A DNA stretch of 64,000 bases from Taenia hydatigena (taxonomy: Eukaryota > Platyhelminthes > Cestoda > Cyclophyllidea > Taeniidae). Positions 34,135 to 45,149 of this stretch are shown piece by piece (the first letter of the stretch is position 1; every line of letters starts with the position of its first letter). Made by a program: the position numbers and the translations under genes. Below the pieces are notes generated by a model that saw only the letters and a program-made list of their open reading frames with translations, was not told the DNA's origin and searched no databases. The stretch covers positions 15,857,954-15,921,953 of the forward strand of contig JADWOT020000001.1 of NCBI GenBank assembly GCA_036345935.2, read 5' to 3'.

Positions 34135-35787
34135 AAACTGGCATAGGATCATAAAAGCCTGTTTTATTCTTGGTTTCTAGCTTAAAGGGTTACGGTGGGA
34201 ATGGCCTTCCAGCGACTATTACGACAGCCATTGCGGTTAGTAGCTCCTTGTCTGTTACTCTGCCTTGCATGCCGAGAATGAGCGCCTGTCTTCTTATTTA
34301 CGGCACTGTGGAAAACATGATAGCTAAGCCGACCTATTGAATTTAGGAGCAGATGTCCTCATCGTCAACAATGTTGGAGGATGGAAAGAGGATGCATCGA
34401 CCAATTAGACGTTCCCTTCGCCTAATGTGAGCTGGTTGGGAGTGAAGCCAGAAGTGTTGAAGTTTGGTTGCTAGGCTCCTTCGTGTGGTGCGTGGATTCT
34501 TGACTCACTAATTGGCAGTGAGATACACTCAGATGGCAAGAGTGACAAATGGGCAGGTATAAATGCGTTCATGATTGTCGCTTTCACTGGAGAATTATCC
34601 ACCAGAGCTTAATTACTTTTAGAAATTCACAGTACGTTTAGTAGTGATTCTGTGTTACATGTTGCTTAACAATTCGTGGAACAGTTTAGAAGGTGATTCT
34701 TCGTTTCTCCTTTTAAAAATTGACATCATGTGATGTATTATCCCAAAATCTTTTTTCAATCGCATTTCCTGAAGGAAAACTGCAACTTTGACTCAAGGTG
34801 AGGCAAAGTGGCTTGATGCTCACACATCAGAAGGATTTCGGTCATGCTATAGCAGTAGCGATCCCATCATATGGAACGATTTTAGCACCAAATCCCTTTG
34901 TTTACAGCACGCTGATTACTTGAGGAAGGCATATAAATAAAGATCATTATCATTAGACTTTGACAAATTGCACAAATTAGTGTCTCATCAAGTGCTACCT
35001 TCGACCACTTTTCTTGTAAGAAAAAATGTTCTAAACGTTGTTCTTTCAACTTTAAAACACACTTTTCATTATCTGTCGCAGCGCCAAAACTAGAGTGGTC
35101 TATCTGAAGACTTACGTGTCTCGTTGTCTACCCCTTTATCAATTATCTGTTACTCAAATATCTATCTATTGATTCCTCTATCATTTCCCTAACTTAAGGG
35201 TCGTATAGAAATCGGGTCAGACAGCGTTTAAAAATTGATGAGGCCAGCTGAGATGGACTTGGCTGCAATGCTTGCAAAAGGAACCCAAATCGTAAAAGAT
35301 GGATCTTCTAGAAACGTTAAGCGACTAAGAGCATGCGCATTAGTCAGATGGAGGATAGTAAATTAATAAAAAATAGGTTGACATCCGAAACCAGATTCAC
35401 GCAACGTTAAAGTCATGAGTCTTTTTATCACTGAAAGTCAGGAAGAAGGGGGGAAATAAAGATGCCATAGCTAGTGACTCCGAGAGTACAATGAACTAAC
35501 ATATTGAGGTTCTTTCTGATGCCAGTTAAATTGTGCTTTTCGCCCCAGCACTTTGCGTTATGCATTTTCTTTGGCAAAAGGAACTAGCGAAATGCGAAGG
35601 CGTCCGCTAACATCGCATCAGTACCAATCCCAAATTCCCACAGGCCTGACCTGCTCCAGCTCAGTGATTGGAAGTCAAGGGAGGAACACGAGAGCATAAG
35701 AAGGAAGATCTGGTCACATTAATTATAAGCGGCTACGACCTGCCAAAAGTTTGTTTGAGAGGAAGTGAGGAGCACTTCTGAAAGCCA
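34135..35787. other. spacer, nothing seen
   Basis: Stop-rich on both strands. No splice-bounded exon, repeat pair or RNA gene was found. Confidence 0.45.
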
Positions 35788-35994
35788 ATGCGTCACACTG
35801 CATGGAAAAGCAAACATAGAGAAGTGCATTACCAGTGTTGTGTCAAACTTATGAGAACTGTTTGCGCTCTGACGCCTTTTCCAATGTTCTCCTCATTATG
35901 TGCCACTTTATTCGAGTGGATGTCAGGTCAGTCGCTAAGCCAACCAATTCAATCAATTCTATTAACGTTACGTCAATGTCACGCGAAAGTGTAA
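35788..35994 (+). CDS. 68-codon open frame, unknown
   Basis: ATG-started (35788) with an in-frame stop just upstream. It reads MRHTAWKSKHREVHYQCC, VKLMRTVCALTPFPMFSS, LCATLFEWMSGQSLSQPI. A TGTCAG|GTCAGT site inside could be a donor. No family recognised. Confidence 0.28.
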   Translation: MRHTAWKSKHREVHYQCCVKLMRTVCALTPFPMFSSLCATLFEWMSGQSLSQPIQSILLTLRQCHAKV

Positions 35995-37955
35995 CCACTG
36001 CTGCTCTCCAAATCTAGTAGCATGCAAAGCTACGTGGAGAGAAAAGGAAAGAGAGCCTAAAAGCTAGAAAGAAGAGGAATTCAGAGGAGGATAGAAAATG
36101 TAATTTAAATATTATGTGGTTGGACTTATAGACATGCACACACTAGGATGAATGAGTGCATGCGAAAGTGGCTGAAGGGAGGAATGAAGCTGTGGACAAA
36201 TGGAAGGGAGGTTAGGGGACAGCTACGGTAGCCTAGAAAAAAAGACACAAAATGGGATCTGATGGAAAGTGACAGAGCAAATCCTGATTGTGATTTGAGT
36301 TCGGCCATACAATTAATGCAACGATAGACGGATTTCTCAGTAGCTGTAAGCAAAATAACCAATTGTCTGGCCGCTTTATGATGTTGTATCTGCCGAAAAC
36401 ACTGTAATCGCTCAATTAGTGCCACTTGCGAATGCGCAAAGACGGATATTACTAAGATGGAAAAGTTTGTTTGCAGTAAGGCCTTAAATCTCCAAGCACA
36501 CATTGCAGGATTTCAATAATTAATAAATTGCAGCCATAAATGCGCGAACGCAAACTAGCTTAAGGGAACTTGATTACGTTTTGAAGATCCAAATCTAAGT
36601 ACCTAAATTACAAAGTAGAGGCATGACATAAGTTAGGAATCTATGCATGCAGAAATAGGATCAGAAAATGCACATTTATGCTAAAGTGATGTGTGTCCGC
36701 AACTTTTTCCATTTGCGTACATTGATGTGTACCAACTTTGCGAATCGCATTGTAGGACTTCGTGCAATTGACGGTGCATTTACGAATGCAAACTGAACGG
36801 CCACCTTCCACAAATACGCTTCAACGCGCTTGCACTCATTTATTTCCTGATGCGGCCGCCGACAGCTCCATGAACACAGCATCCGTCTCCACCACCAACG
36901 TCAATGCCTCATCCTTTAATATTACCTTATTCAATACGGTAATATGTACGCGCAATGGTTTGCAATCAAGTCCGGTGCGAAGAGATGTAATATGATGGGA
37001 TAGACTCGACTGTACGAGCTAGCACAAATATGAGAAGAGGAGTGTTGAAGAATAGAGGGTAGCAGGGCAGACTAAAGTAAGGTGCAGCTGATTGAAACGT
37101 AACAAAGTGAGTCAGCGATCCCGAGCGTTCCACTTCTGTCATCTTCTTGTGTGTACTAACCCAGACCCAGGCAGCACAACCCCAATGGGGTTCCAAACCC
37201 ACGGACTTGTGCGCAAGGCTATCGCTGACGTCCACTTCTCTCCACTAATCACCATTCAACTCACAACTTTCCTTGCGAACTGCATACTCTGTTGCTTCCC
37301 TTTTCTTTTTTGTTGTCTTTGCCACTGCCCAAAATCACGAAGCACCTAAGCTTTTTTGACATTTGTCTGGTGCTACCCTAAAATTTTATGCCCAAATCAC
37401 CTTTTTTTTTTACTTATCCTGCCAAATTCATAAGTTTTCCCTGTTTTATATAAAAATGCATTTTTTCTTATGCGTCAGAAAAGTGTGAGGAGCTTTAGCA
37501 CTACATGCAACATCCAGTTCAAAATCAGGTATTGTTTGATCATGAGCGGTGAGTCCTTATTCTCAAAATAGTAAAGCTGTGCCAATAACGACTAATTAAC
37601 TTTTTGAGTTACACACAGTTCTCTCGCTGATAACATTTATTGCAGTACTGCACTTTGTTGGGAAATTGATCAGACATGCACCGTTTGCATTACCTTTGAT
37701 GCCACTATGAACACTTTCCTTATTTCCAAATGTGTCATAAATAAGGCCAGTGGTTTTTTAATGCACCCGTACCCTATGAGTGGGTTCTGGTCTCATTTGT
37801 GCTTCAGCGCATGAAACGCCAATTTGAAATAGGCAGTTCCTAAGCTTTTCTGTTTTAACGTTTGCTACCTCTATGCCCTGCCGAATTGTACAGCAGCCTG
37901 TCTGTGGAAGAATAGTGCAGGTTTAACAATGTCAGATTTGCGTCAAAGTAAATGA
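35995..37955. other. spacer with unplaced open frames
   Basis: Holds an ATG-started 125-codon minus-strand frame (36126-36503) and a Ser/Thr/Asn-rich plus-strand frame (36762-36995); neither is recognised or splice-bounded. A hairpin with eight-base arms (ATATTACC/GGTAATAT) lies at 36919-36945. T-runs occur around 37400-37470. Confidence 0.35.
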
Positions 37956-38345
37956 GCCACTTGCAAAGAAAAAGCGGTCGAACTAATCACTGCTTTGCTA
38001 GGAGGTCTACATGGTCGACACGGAGGAAGGAAACACGCCATTACCGGGTCAAGGCAAACTTTTTTTGAAAACAAAGATAAAATCAGATGCTACCTATCAA
38101 ATGTTGGTACCACTGAGATGGGAAAGTATTTGGCTGTGAGAGAGGCAACCAGCAATTCTGTCAACAAAAGCTGTGAGATTTTGTTCGGTAAACTGCAATA
38201 TTGTGATAAGGCGAGTCCAATTCTCCTTTTTGCTGTGGATCCGAAAACAGACTTAATAAGCAGCCTTCATTTTTCAACGTGTCATTCAGATAAATCCTCA
38301 GGGTTTAAAAAGGAAACAAAATATTGCTATAATTTGTGGAGTTAA
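37956..38345 (+). CDS. 129-codon open frame, unknown
   Basis: Open for 129 codons after a stop at 37953-37955, with strongly protein-like composition: CKEKAVELITALLGGLHG, QTFFENKDKIRCYLSNVG, EMGKYLAVREATSNSVNK, SPILLFAVDPKTDLISS, ending KKETKYCYNLWS. There is no ATG at its start, so it is probably a terminal exon; AATGAG just upstream could be the acceptor. Five cysteines and many Lys residues. No domain recognised. Confidence 0.42.
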   Translation, partial: ATCKEKAVELITALLGGLHGRHGGRKHAITGSRQTFFENKDKIRCYLSNVGTTEMGKYLAVREATSNSVNKSCEILFGKLQYCDKASPILLFAVDPKTDLISSLHFSTCHSDKSSGFKKETKYCYNLWS

Positions 38346-38522
38346 CTTTCCACTTAATGGCTGTTGCCACGATACTTGAGGCAGGAGAGAAAGAGACAAC
38401 TGCTTCTCCCTAAAATGCACGCAAATGCTCCCAATTTCACGACGGAAGGACAAATGTTCCATTCCCAAAGCTCTGCTTGAACAAGTGCATAATAGCAAAT
38501 CACAACTTATGTACTTACTTAC

Positions 38523-38647
38523 TGCATCAAAATACATCAGAAATACTTCCAAATTCAGGGTTAACTGAACTAGTCGCAGTGCATTGCATCTAAATACACG
38601 TACCTCCATGATTCGCTTCAAAGTGGCACTATAGCCAATGATGTTAT
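38523..38647 (-). CDS. exon with two possible donors, unknown
   Basis: A very strong acceptor (CGTCTTCTTCCTTCACTTTAG) opens a phase-1 exon reading NIIGYSATLKRIME, at which point a GAG|GTACGT donor occurs (exon 38604-38647). The frame stays open beyond it (VRVFRCNALRLVQLTLNL, EVFLMYFDA) to a second strong donor, GCA|GTAAGTAAG. Both donors leave phase 0, so either exon form would keep the frame. This looks like an alternative 5' splice site. Protein unknown. Confidence 0.5.
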
Positions 38648-38940
38648 CTAAAGTGAAGGAAGAAGACGAAGCAATCAGAGATTACAAGTAGCGATTTAAC
38701 TACAAGTAGTTTGTCTCCTGTTTGCATCGAAGTGGGCTGTATCTACAAATCAACATTCGCTTTGTTGAGGAGCCGCACACACGAGGGATGATTTGGCTTC
38801 GAATTCATTGGCGCATGAGAGGAACTGATGAATGCCACTCTTTCAAAGTGGAATCGGCTAATTCGGTCAAATTACTTGCGCCATGAACCCAAGACAAATT
38901 AACAGTTCCACTTTTCAAAGAAGCTGGCTGAGATAATCAG

Positions 38941-39020
38941 AGAGGGCAGTGTCAGGAACCTTAAAGAAGGGCGTTTGTGACACGAGTGATGCAGTTGCTG
39001 GTTTGCAACTGCATCAGACG
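38941..39020 (+). CDS. candidate exon, unknown
   Basis: Eighty bases after an AATCAG acceptor, ending at an ACG|GTGAGT donor; phase 1 left, phase 0 right. It reads RAVSGTLKKGVCDTSDAV, AGLQLHQT. It joins in phase to the candidate exon at 39295-39356. The acceptor's pyrimidine tract is weak, and the minus strand is open here too. Confidence 0.33.
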
Positions 39021-39294
39021 GTGAGTGGTAATAGTTGCAGGAGTTAGGCGGATGGAATTCGTTTGCTGACCATGAATTGACAAAAGATGGATAAAAGGCT
39101 GTGCAGTTCAATAGCTTGTTCTACGACTCTTTTACGTTATTTGCTAGCAGAAGTGCTTGCAGCATAAATTAGCTTTCACAATCATATTGCTCATTACGTC
39201 ACCAACACCGATATACTTGTTGCTTATGCGATATGCACCCAAAAGATACATTACACTTCATCTCCGTTCGCTTATGCCTGCCTGGATTTCAAAG

Positions 39295-39356
39295 CGCTAC
39301 CAACAAGACTCACACTTGAGAATTCCCAGTCGAACGCGATCTGCACGATGCAACTG
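39295..39356 (+). CDS. candidate exon, unknown
   Basis: From a GATTTCAAAG acceptor to a CTG|GTGAGTAC donor, phase 0 left and phase 2 right: RYQQDSHLRIPSRTRSAR, CN. Basic peptide. In phase with the candidate exon at 38941-39020 on the same strand. Function unknown. Confidence 0.32.
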
Positions 39357-40576
39357 GTGAGTACAGGTGCGAAGCCGTATTTGGCTAGTCAAAATGAGGC
39401 GAGTTCCAACAAATCAATGGCAGTCTAAGCTATCTGTCTCTTTGTCTTGCAGATGTTCATAAAGAAGAGTTATTCACATAAAATGACGTGATTTCAGAGC
39501 GCAAATAGTGATCGTTTAATAAGATTCATTCTAGGAGTGTAAGTTCAACACAGTCCAAAGAATTTTTGGCTACCACAACATTTTTGTATTACTGATCATT
39601 TGGGCAACAATTCCATTTATTCACCATCATATTTAAGTGTCTGACACTCGAATGATGAAATTATGGAAAGGAAGCGCAAGCTGACGCTCAATCGGTTTTC
39701 CAACATTTCGATTTCTGCCTTGGACTCTTCCTCCTCCTCTTGCTGTGCCTCCAAGACATGCACCAATCAGCATGGTATTGACGGTTGTTTGCCCAAATAA
39801 TCGCTGCAACTTTGACAACCATTCAATCTGAATCCATGCAACATCCATATAGACTAGCAATTCGGCTATGGATGAATTGTGAGGGGGAACGAAAAGTTGT
39901 ACGAAAGGTTGGTAATTATAAGTTGTCAACTATGACTTTAATTGTCCAAAGGACTGCTTGAGTTGCCATGTCTCACTAGCTGCCAGTGATACCTGATGCG
40001 ACCTCTTGAGGCCGTCGTATCAGCGTCAGAGTAATGGTCACTTCTCTTGTAGACACGAGCAATCATTGACCCTGTACCAGGCCTCTTTATCACTCTAGCT
40101 GATACTTTTCGAAAAGTAGGCAAATTACTTTTGTAGTTGAAATGTATTCCCTTGTCTCCCACTAAGCGATATTGTTTTGATGTGATTTCCACGCGGTTGC
40201 TGTGGTCCAGTCTTATAGAAGTGCAGTAGTTTTAGGCAAAGGGTCTGACTGGCACAGGCTGAATCACTCTTAAGTTCCTAAGTAGAGTAACTGAAGAGAA
40301 TCCGAGTGCTCTGACGTAGGCGTGTGGACAATTTAATGAGGACAAGGATTGAACAGGGATACAGCAATAGCTAACCAACGCGTTTCTTCTAACTTGTCGT
40401 CTCTCGGGATTCGATCTACTACTGCCACTATCATTTGCTCCGGCTCGTCGACTGCAGAATGAGGGTGAATGAACTGTGTAACGAGACTTAAGAGGAATAA
40501 GAGCAAACTAAGAAGTTACTTCATTATCAGCCACGAAGTTGAGCAAATGAAAACACCCTCTGCCATCTGTTTGCAG
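39357..40576. other. spacer
   Basis: Two minus-strand frames of 84-98 codons (39633-39929, 39938-40192) are open but not recognised and not splice-bounded. Confidence 0.35.
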
Positions 40577-40704
40577 CATTTTTGTTTTCATTTTACTCCT
40601 CATTGGATTATGTGATTTCACAAAATTTTCTTCATATAAACTTGTGCAGCAGGTGAGCCGTTTTCCGCTTCCTCCTCGGTCTTCAGAATATCAGACTGGT
40701 TTGA
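40577..40704 (+). CDS. last two exons, membrane C-terminus
   Basis: First exon 40577-40652: acceptor CATCTGTTTGCAG, then IFVFILLLIGLCDFTKFS, SYKLVQQ, ending at a perfect CAG|GTGAGC donor in phase 0. A 34-base intron (40653-40686) ends in a strong acceptor (CTCCTCGGTCTTCAG). The second exon reads NIRLV and stops (40687-40704). The peptide would be a membrane helix followed by a short polar tail. Other frames beyond the second acceptor are also open, so a different splice form is possible. Confidence 0.42.
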
Positions 40705-40727
40705 TAAGGGCAAGATGCGCCCCAGAT

Positions 40728-41018
40728 CTAAATCGCAATCACCTCGTTTCGAGCATTCAGCGCAAGATTTTGGCAGTCCAACAAGAGTGCGGTTTTTACA
40801 GTTTTACCAACCCTTTGCTCTGACGATTTGTGCGTATGTCTTTGAACTGTAAGGTCTTGCATGGTTAAGTAAGAGTCGGCTAAAGAAATTGCGTTCCTGA
40901 TTGCTATTAGCCGAATAACCCACGCTATACCAACAAATCTCAATCCTTTCAATGGAGAACCTAAAGCGACCATTTCAATGATTTGTGTATACATGGGTTT
41001 AGTTTCAGCCACTTTCAT
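40728..41018 (-). CDS. 96-codon frame overlapping the previous stop
   Basis: Starts with an ATG at 41018 that overlaps the stop of the two-exon gene just upstream (TTATGA). It reads MKVAETKPMYTQIIEMVA, IRNAISLADSYLTMQDL, TALLLDCQNLALNARNEV. The composition is helix-prone. It may be a further exon of the same gene read in another frame. No family recognised. Confidence 0.33.
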   Translation of the reverse strand: MKVAETKPMYTQIIEMVALGSPLKGLRFVGIAWVIRLIAIRNAISLADSYLTMQDLTVQRHTHKSSEQRVGKTVKTALLLDCQNLALNARNEVIAI

Positions 41019-41316
41019 AAGCAGTCTACCATATCAAGATTGCATTGGTGAAGGGATAGTAGGAGGCCAACGATATCATTGTCTTCTCTTTCCACTGGGA
41101 CCCCTTCAGGCGTAGGATGGATCGATGCGATCACTGTGGTTCCAGGTCTTCTAAAAGTGCCTTAATTGTTACGGTTTTGGCATCACCCACTTGGTCCACT
41201 TACTCGTGTTGCTCTCCTAAAGAACTGTTTGCACCAATGGCTATGATGCTGTTAGGCACAGAGGAGATCTGACGCCTTCCTCGAGAGAAGGTTTTATCCA
41301 TCGGTTGCATATCCAT
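41015..41316 (-). CDS. two-exon small protein, unknown
   Basis: Exon 1 (41204-41316) starts at an ATG in good context and reads MDMQPMDKTFSRGRRQ, ISSVPNSIIAIGANSSLG, EQH, ending at CACGA|GTAAGT in phase 2. A 53-base intron (41151-41203) ends in GGCACTTTTAG. Exon 2 (41015-41150) completes the split Glu codon and stays open: RPGTTVIASIHPTPEGVP, VEREDNDIVGLLLSLHQC, ending NLDMVDCL. The 82-residue product is not recognised. The frame also extends a little upstream of the ATG, so exon 1 could be internal. Confidence 0.52.
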
Positions 41317-41317
41317 C

Positions 41318-41578
41318 TCACTTTCTAGACCACTTCATGCCTTTGACTGTGTGTTGCCAGTAAGAAGGCAGAAGGAAGCTCTCGTGCATCGGAACCGTAT
41401 AGAGGTTGGTACTCCGCGTCCTCTTCTGGCGATATTTAATGCATTCGCAGTGCAACATCACCCCATTCTGTTGAGACTGGTCTACTAGATGGCGGAACGT
41501 CTGCATCACTACGTGGGTGTTCCATCCCAACAAATAATGGTCGACACCGACGTGGAGCTGCCTAAGCTTCCTACCCAT
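41318..41578 (-). CDS. possible upstream exon, unknown
   Basis: An 86-codon frame directly upstream of the two-exon gene on the same strand: RQLHVGVDHYLLGWNTHV, VMQTFRHLVDQSQQNGVM, LHCECIKYRQKRTRS, then FLLPSYWQHTVKGMKW. Composition is protein-like with His, Cys and Trp. It ends one frame off the downstream exon, so a splice or a separate gene is required. Not recognised. Confidence 0.35.
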   Translation of the reverse strand: MGRKLRQLHVGVDHYLLGWNTHVVMQTFRHLVDQSQQNGVMLHCECIKYRQKRTRSTNLYTVPMHESFLLPSYWQHTVKGMKWSRK

Positions 41579-42604
41579 CCATTATGGCCATTGATAAGAG
41601 GTTCGTCAAATAATGATCACGCGTTCGACAATCTGTCCCACACTTCTGCATAACAGGAATGTCCTTCATTTAATAGAGGCAGATTTCACCATTTAGCGAG
41701 GACTGGCAGTGGTTGATTGAATTCACTCCAACTGTCATTGTACTACACATTGATGCAACGTTTGTGGACTTTCCTTTGGCCACCTTCACCGTTCTGCATT
41801 GGCGGAGTGGAAGTGAGTCCTGCCCCAATCTGCAAACACACACAAGAAATATTCTCCGCAAATTGTGGTTAAATAGCGTCACCAATGCAACTCATTATCG
41901 TCCTCCACTTTCGTTGGCATCTAGCGCGACGAAGCATTTGTAAAAGCGAAATTTTGCACTGAGCCCAAAACAATGCTCTTTGGGAGCAAATAAATGAACT
42001 GCCTTGAGCGTTATTGATAGTCCCATTCTGCCACACATTGAAAACCTCTTGCGTGGCAAGCATAACAGTGCTCAGTGATCAGAGCACCTCTGTCACAATT
42101 GCACTCCCTTCGCGAGGGGATAGATGACACCCTCTTCGTAAAGACGTCCTCTTTGTTTGCTGCCCGCCACCCTCCCAGAGAGCTTTCAAGAACAGACACA
42201 GAAATACACAACCTCCATCTCTCCCTCATTCCTTCGACTGACACCTTTCATTTCTCTATGGCCGAACCATGATCGAATGAAACGACTCTATGTGGTAACA
42301 CCGTTCCATCTAGACAAATAAGACTGCACATTAACTCAAAAGAGTTGAGGGGATGCTGGTACAAATTAGGCCCCATTATTCAGACTCCGCCGGTATCACA
42401 TTAACAAACCATTTAACACATTGCCATAGCAAACAAAAGTCTTGACAACATCATCAATATTTTGAGCATTTACTTTAATAATTACGCAAAAAAATGGAGA
42501 CTTAATTATGCGTGGAGAATGTGATAACGCAATGAAGTGACCGACTGTCGCGTTCCTGATAATCATCCAAACCACCACTGCTTGTGCTACCACCTTTGAC
42601 CTGA

Positions 42605-42912
42605 TTCTGCACACATAAAGGGGAATACAGATACCAAATATGGCAAAAACATTATTTGAAATTGCACAATAAACAGGACGACGTCGATGGTGCCTGCGAA
42701 TCGCAAGCAGGGTTGTTCATTACTACCACATGGTGCTTGCATCTGTGAGTTGTCCAAATCCAATTCATTCCTTTAGGAAGCGAGAGTTGTGGATCCTCCG
42801 AGTGCTTGAACGCCTCGATCTCCTCGATCCAAGTTATGCCGCTTCTTGCCTCCTTATGGTGGATTCCTTCCCACAGCAGTCGCAGATGCTATTCGTATAC
42901 ACCTTACAGTAA
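42605..42912 (+). CDS. two-exon gene end with 32-base intron
   Basis: Exon 1 is open from 42605 (probable acceptor at about 42621) to 42744: YRYQIWQKHYLKLHNKQD, DVDGACESQAGLFITTTW, CLHL, ending in phase 2 at TCT|GTGAGT. The 32-base intron (42745-42776) ends in a clean CATTCCTTTAG. Exon 2 completes the codon and reads KRELWILRVLERLDLLDP, SYAASCLLMVDSFPQQSQ, MLFVYTLQ to a stop at 42910-42912. Both halves are protein-like and phases agree, which supports a real gene. Product unknown. Confidence 0.52.
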
Positions 42913-43261
42913 TAAGAAAAGCCAATGAGTCATCAAGGCTAGAAGTGGCAAAGGAGCCCAAATAGGCTGTTTCCTGTTCACACTTCCTCACAAAGGCCAA
43001 CCAGGAACTAAGGTGGCCCGAAACTTACGACGCCATCCCAATATGCCCTACACGATGAGAAGAGTCTGCGTCACTTTGTACAGTCCACGTTTACAGAGGG
43101 TCCGTTAAGCACCTTTTGTTTCGCTTTATCAAAATCCCAACCGGTACCTCACACAGTACGCAAATACCACTTCAAAAAAGATTGAATGGACTGATCTGAA
43201 CAACAGCATACACGCTTCATGCAGGTGTAGTGGCAAGTAAAAAAACGATCAAATAAGGTTT

Positions 43262-43752
43262 GCATTGTCTCATATGGAACAATACAACGAAATTCCATTC
43301 AAATTGAGCATAACTCGACGTCACTTCTCAATTAATACTATAAAATTCCATTCAAAGGGAACAAATATCGCCATCACATGGCGATCATTACCAAGGAATT
43401 CCATTCAAAGAGAGCAAAATTTCCCATCGCATGTCGATCAATACTGCAAAGTTCTATTTAAAGACAGAAAAATTCGGCGTCTCATAAGGAACAATACTGA
43501 AAAATTGCATTCAAAGGGAGCATAACTCGAAGTCTCTTCTCGATCAGTACTACAAAATTCCATTCAAAAGGAACAAATATCGCCATCACATGTCGATCAT
43601 TACCACGAAATTCCACTCAAAGAGAGCAAAATTCGCCATCTCGTGTCCATCACTGCCACGAAATTCCCTTCAAATAGAGCAAATGTCGCCATCTCATGTC
43701 GATCAATAATGCAAAATTCCATTCAAAGAGAGCAAATATCGCCGTCTCACTG
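43262..43752. repeat. 53-bp satellite, array 1
   Basis: Nine units with an exact 53-base period: the word CCATTC or a one-base variant begins at 43295, 43348, 43401, 43454, 43507, 43560, 43613, 43666 and 43719. The consensus contains CTACAAAATTCCATTCAAAG and AGCAAAATTCGCCATCTCAT. Units are diverged but indel-free. Because 53 is not a multiple of three, the long open frames across the array rotate and are not genes. Confidence 0.95.
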
Positions 43753-44142
43753 CCCTACCCTAATGGAGAAAACCATTTAAATTGTAAAAGCACCCTTTAC
43801 TATGGACGTGAAGGCTACTCGTGACAAGGGACTGCTTCCTGCCAACTTTGAGTTAGTAGAGTAGGCAGACAGACACTGCTCTCACAATATACGATGATGA
43901 AGAGGGCTATTCAGTGGCTAGGCTGGTGTTTATGGCAAGTGTCTACTCTGACTTGACACCCCCTGGTTCGCTTGCGTATGCAAGAGCATGCGATTTTCAA
44001 ATCCCGTCTCATTGATTCCCCCTTAATTAACCAATGAGACAAGTCAGCAGGTGAGCGCGGAGGTAATCAATTTGACCGTCAATCGATGTGCTAATTTTGA
44101 ATTGCCGTTTGAGTTGTGACAATCTCGCTGAACGTTGTGCGC

Positions 44143-44317
44143 TCAATGACTATGAACGACTACATTGTGGAAGTGCTTGCAGCGCTGGAGATGCAGCGGC
44201 GAATACTCGCCCTCATCTGCTTCCTTTTCGCCTATTATCAGTAAATTAGCATTCATCGCCGAGGCCTGTGGGCTAGGCAATGGGCGATTGCACTTGGTAC
44301 GGTTCACTTTGTGGCTT
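44143..44317 (-). CDS. candidate terminal exon, unknown
   Basis: A pyrimidine-rich tract (TCGTCTTTCTTCCTTTTG) precedes an AG at 44318-44319. The frame then reads SHKVNRTKCNRPLPSPQA, SAMNANLLIIGEKEADEG, EYSPLHLQRCKHFHNVVV and stops. The plus strand is open over the same bases, so the strand is uncertain. His and Cys residues are frequent but no standard zinc finger spacing is present. Confidence 0.3.
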
Positions 44318-44615
44318 CTTAGGTGCCCACAAAAGGAAGAAAGACGAGTTGTCAATCTTATTGGTGCCTCTGATTTACTCCCCTTGTAGGAGATTACCCA
44401 CCGTGCTCATGGTTGAACCGAAGTCAGTCAGTCAATTGTGCTCTTGCTGCCGTCGATAAGCGGGCCGATTTTAGGTGTCCTGCCACCACTGGCAAGTGCA
44501 GCATCACTCACTCATTGTAGGTCATTACACTGAAGTGACTTCGTACCTTCCACTTCTGCCTCATTGCCAAGTTGTACAACAGCCTGGCCTTTCGTCTTTA
44601 CTTGAACAGTAACAG

Positions 44616-45025
44616 CGGACGTGGAGTTGGAGTCGGTGAAGCATGAAGAGGGCGAGCAGAGTCCATCAACAGCATTGGAAGGGGAAGACGTCGAAGATGA
44701 AGAGAATATTGAGGAGTTCTTTACGGTGGGGGCACTGCCACGTGACCGTAGAGGTGAAGAAGTTACAAATAGCTTCCACCTCATTCTTATTACCGACATC
44801 TGGCCCGGGTCTGCGGACAGCACGGAGAGCACCTTAAGTTTGGCCTCCATTGACGCAGACAACGCCCAACGTTGCCGGAACTGCCAGCGCCGCACAAGTC
44901 GCGGTCTTCGGTGGGTTGCACACATGTATTCAATTAAACTGCACAAAGCCAAACAGAATAGTGTAGCAAATGATTACCTGCATTTTGTTCATTCTAGTGG
45001 TGCAAGCATCTGCGAAGACGGTTAA
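44616..45025 (+). CDS. acidic exon, unknown
   Basis: After an acceptor (TTACTTGAACAGTAACAG) the frame reads a strongly acidic stretch (HEEGEQSPSTALEGED, VEDEENIEEFFTVGALPRD), then SFHLILITDIWPGS, LSLASIDADNAQRCRNCQ, to a stop at 45023-45025. A TCG|GTGGGT donor at 44910/44911 could end the exon earlier. Codon choice is protein-like. The minus strand (44512-44952) is also open with a Ser-rich peptide, but the acidic reading is the more natural. It lies between the two satellite arrays. Function unknown. Confidence 0.42.
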
Positions 45026-45149
45026 AGAGAGTGTTTTGTTGTTGTGTTTGTCCTGTTTGTGAATAGAATATTTATAGCCATAATTACAGTTGATGGTTTA
45101 TTGCTCTACTACGTCTTGTCACTTATAAGTGTGATGTGAATGACGGTGC

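Noticed and set aside
36126..36503. 125-codon ATG-started minus-strand frame
   Set aside because: No splice support or motif, and a second frame on the same strand is also open; kept only as a note in the spacer entry.
44143..44317. C2H2 zinc finger in the minus-strand frame
   Set aside because: Only fragments of the L-x-x-H pattern are present; the paired Cys and second His are missing.
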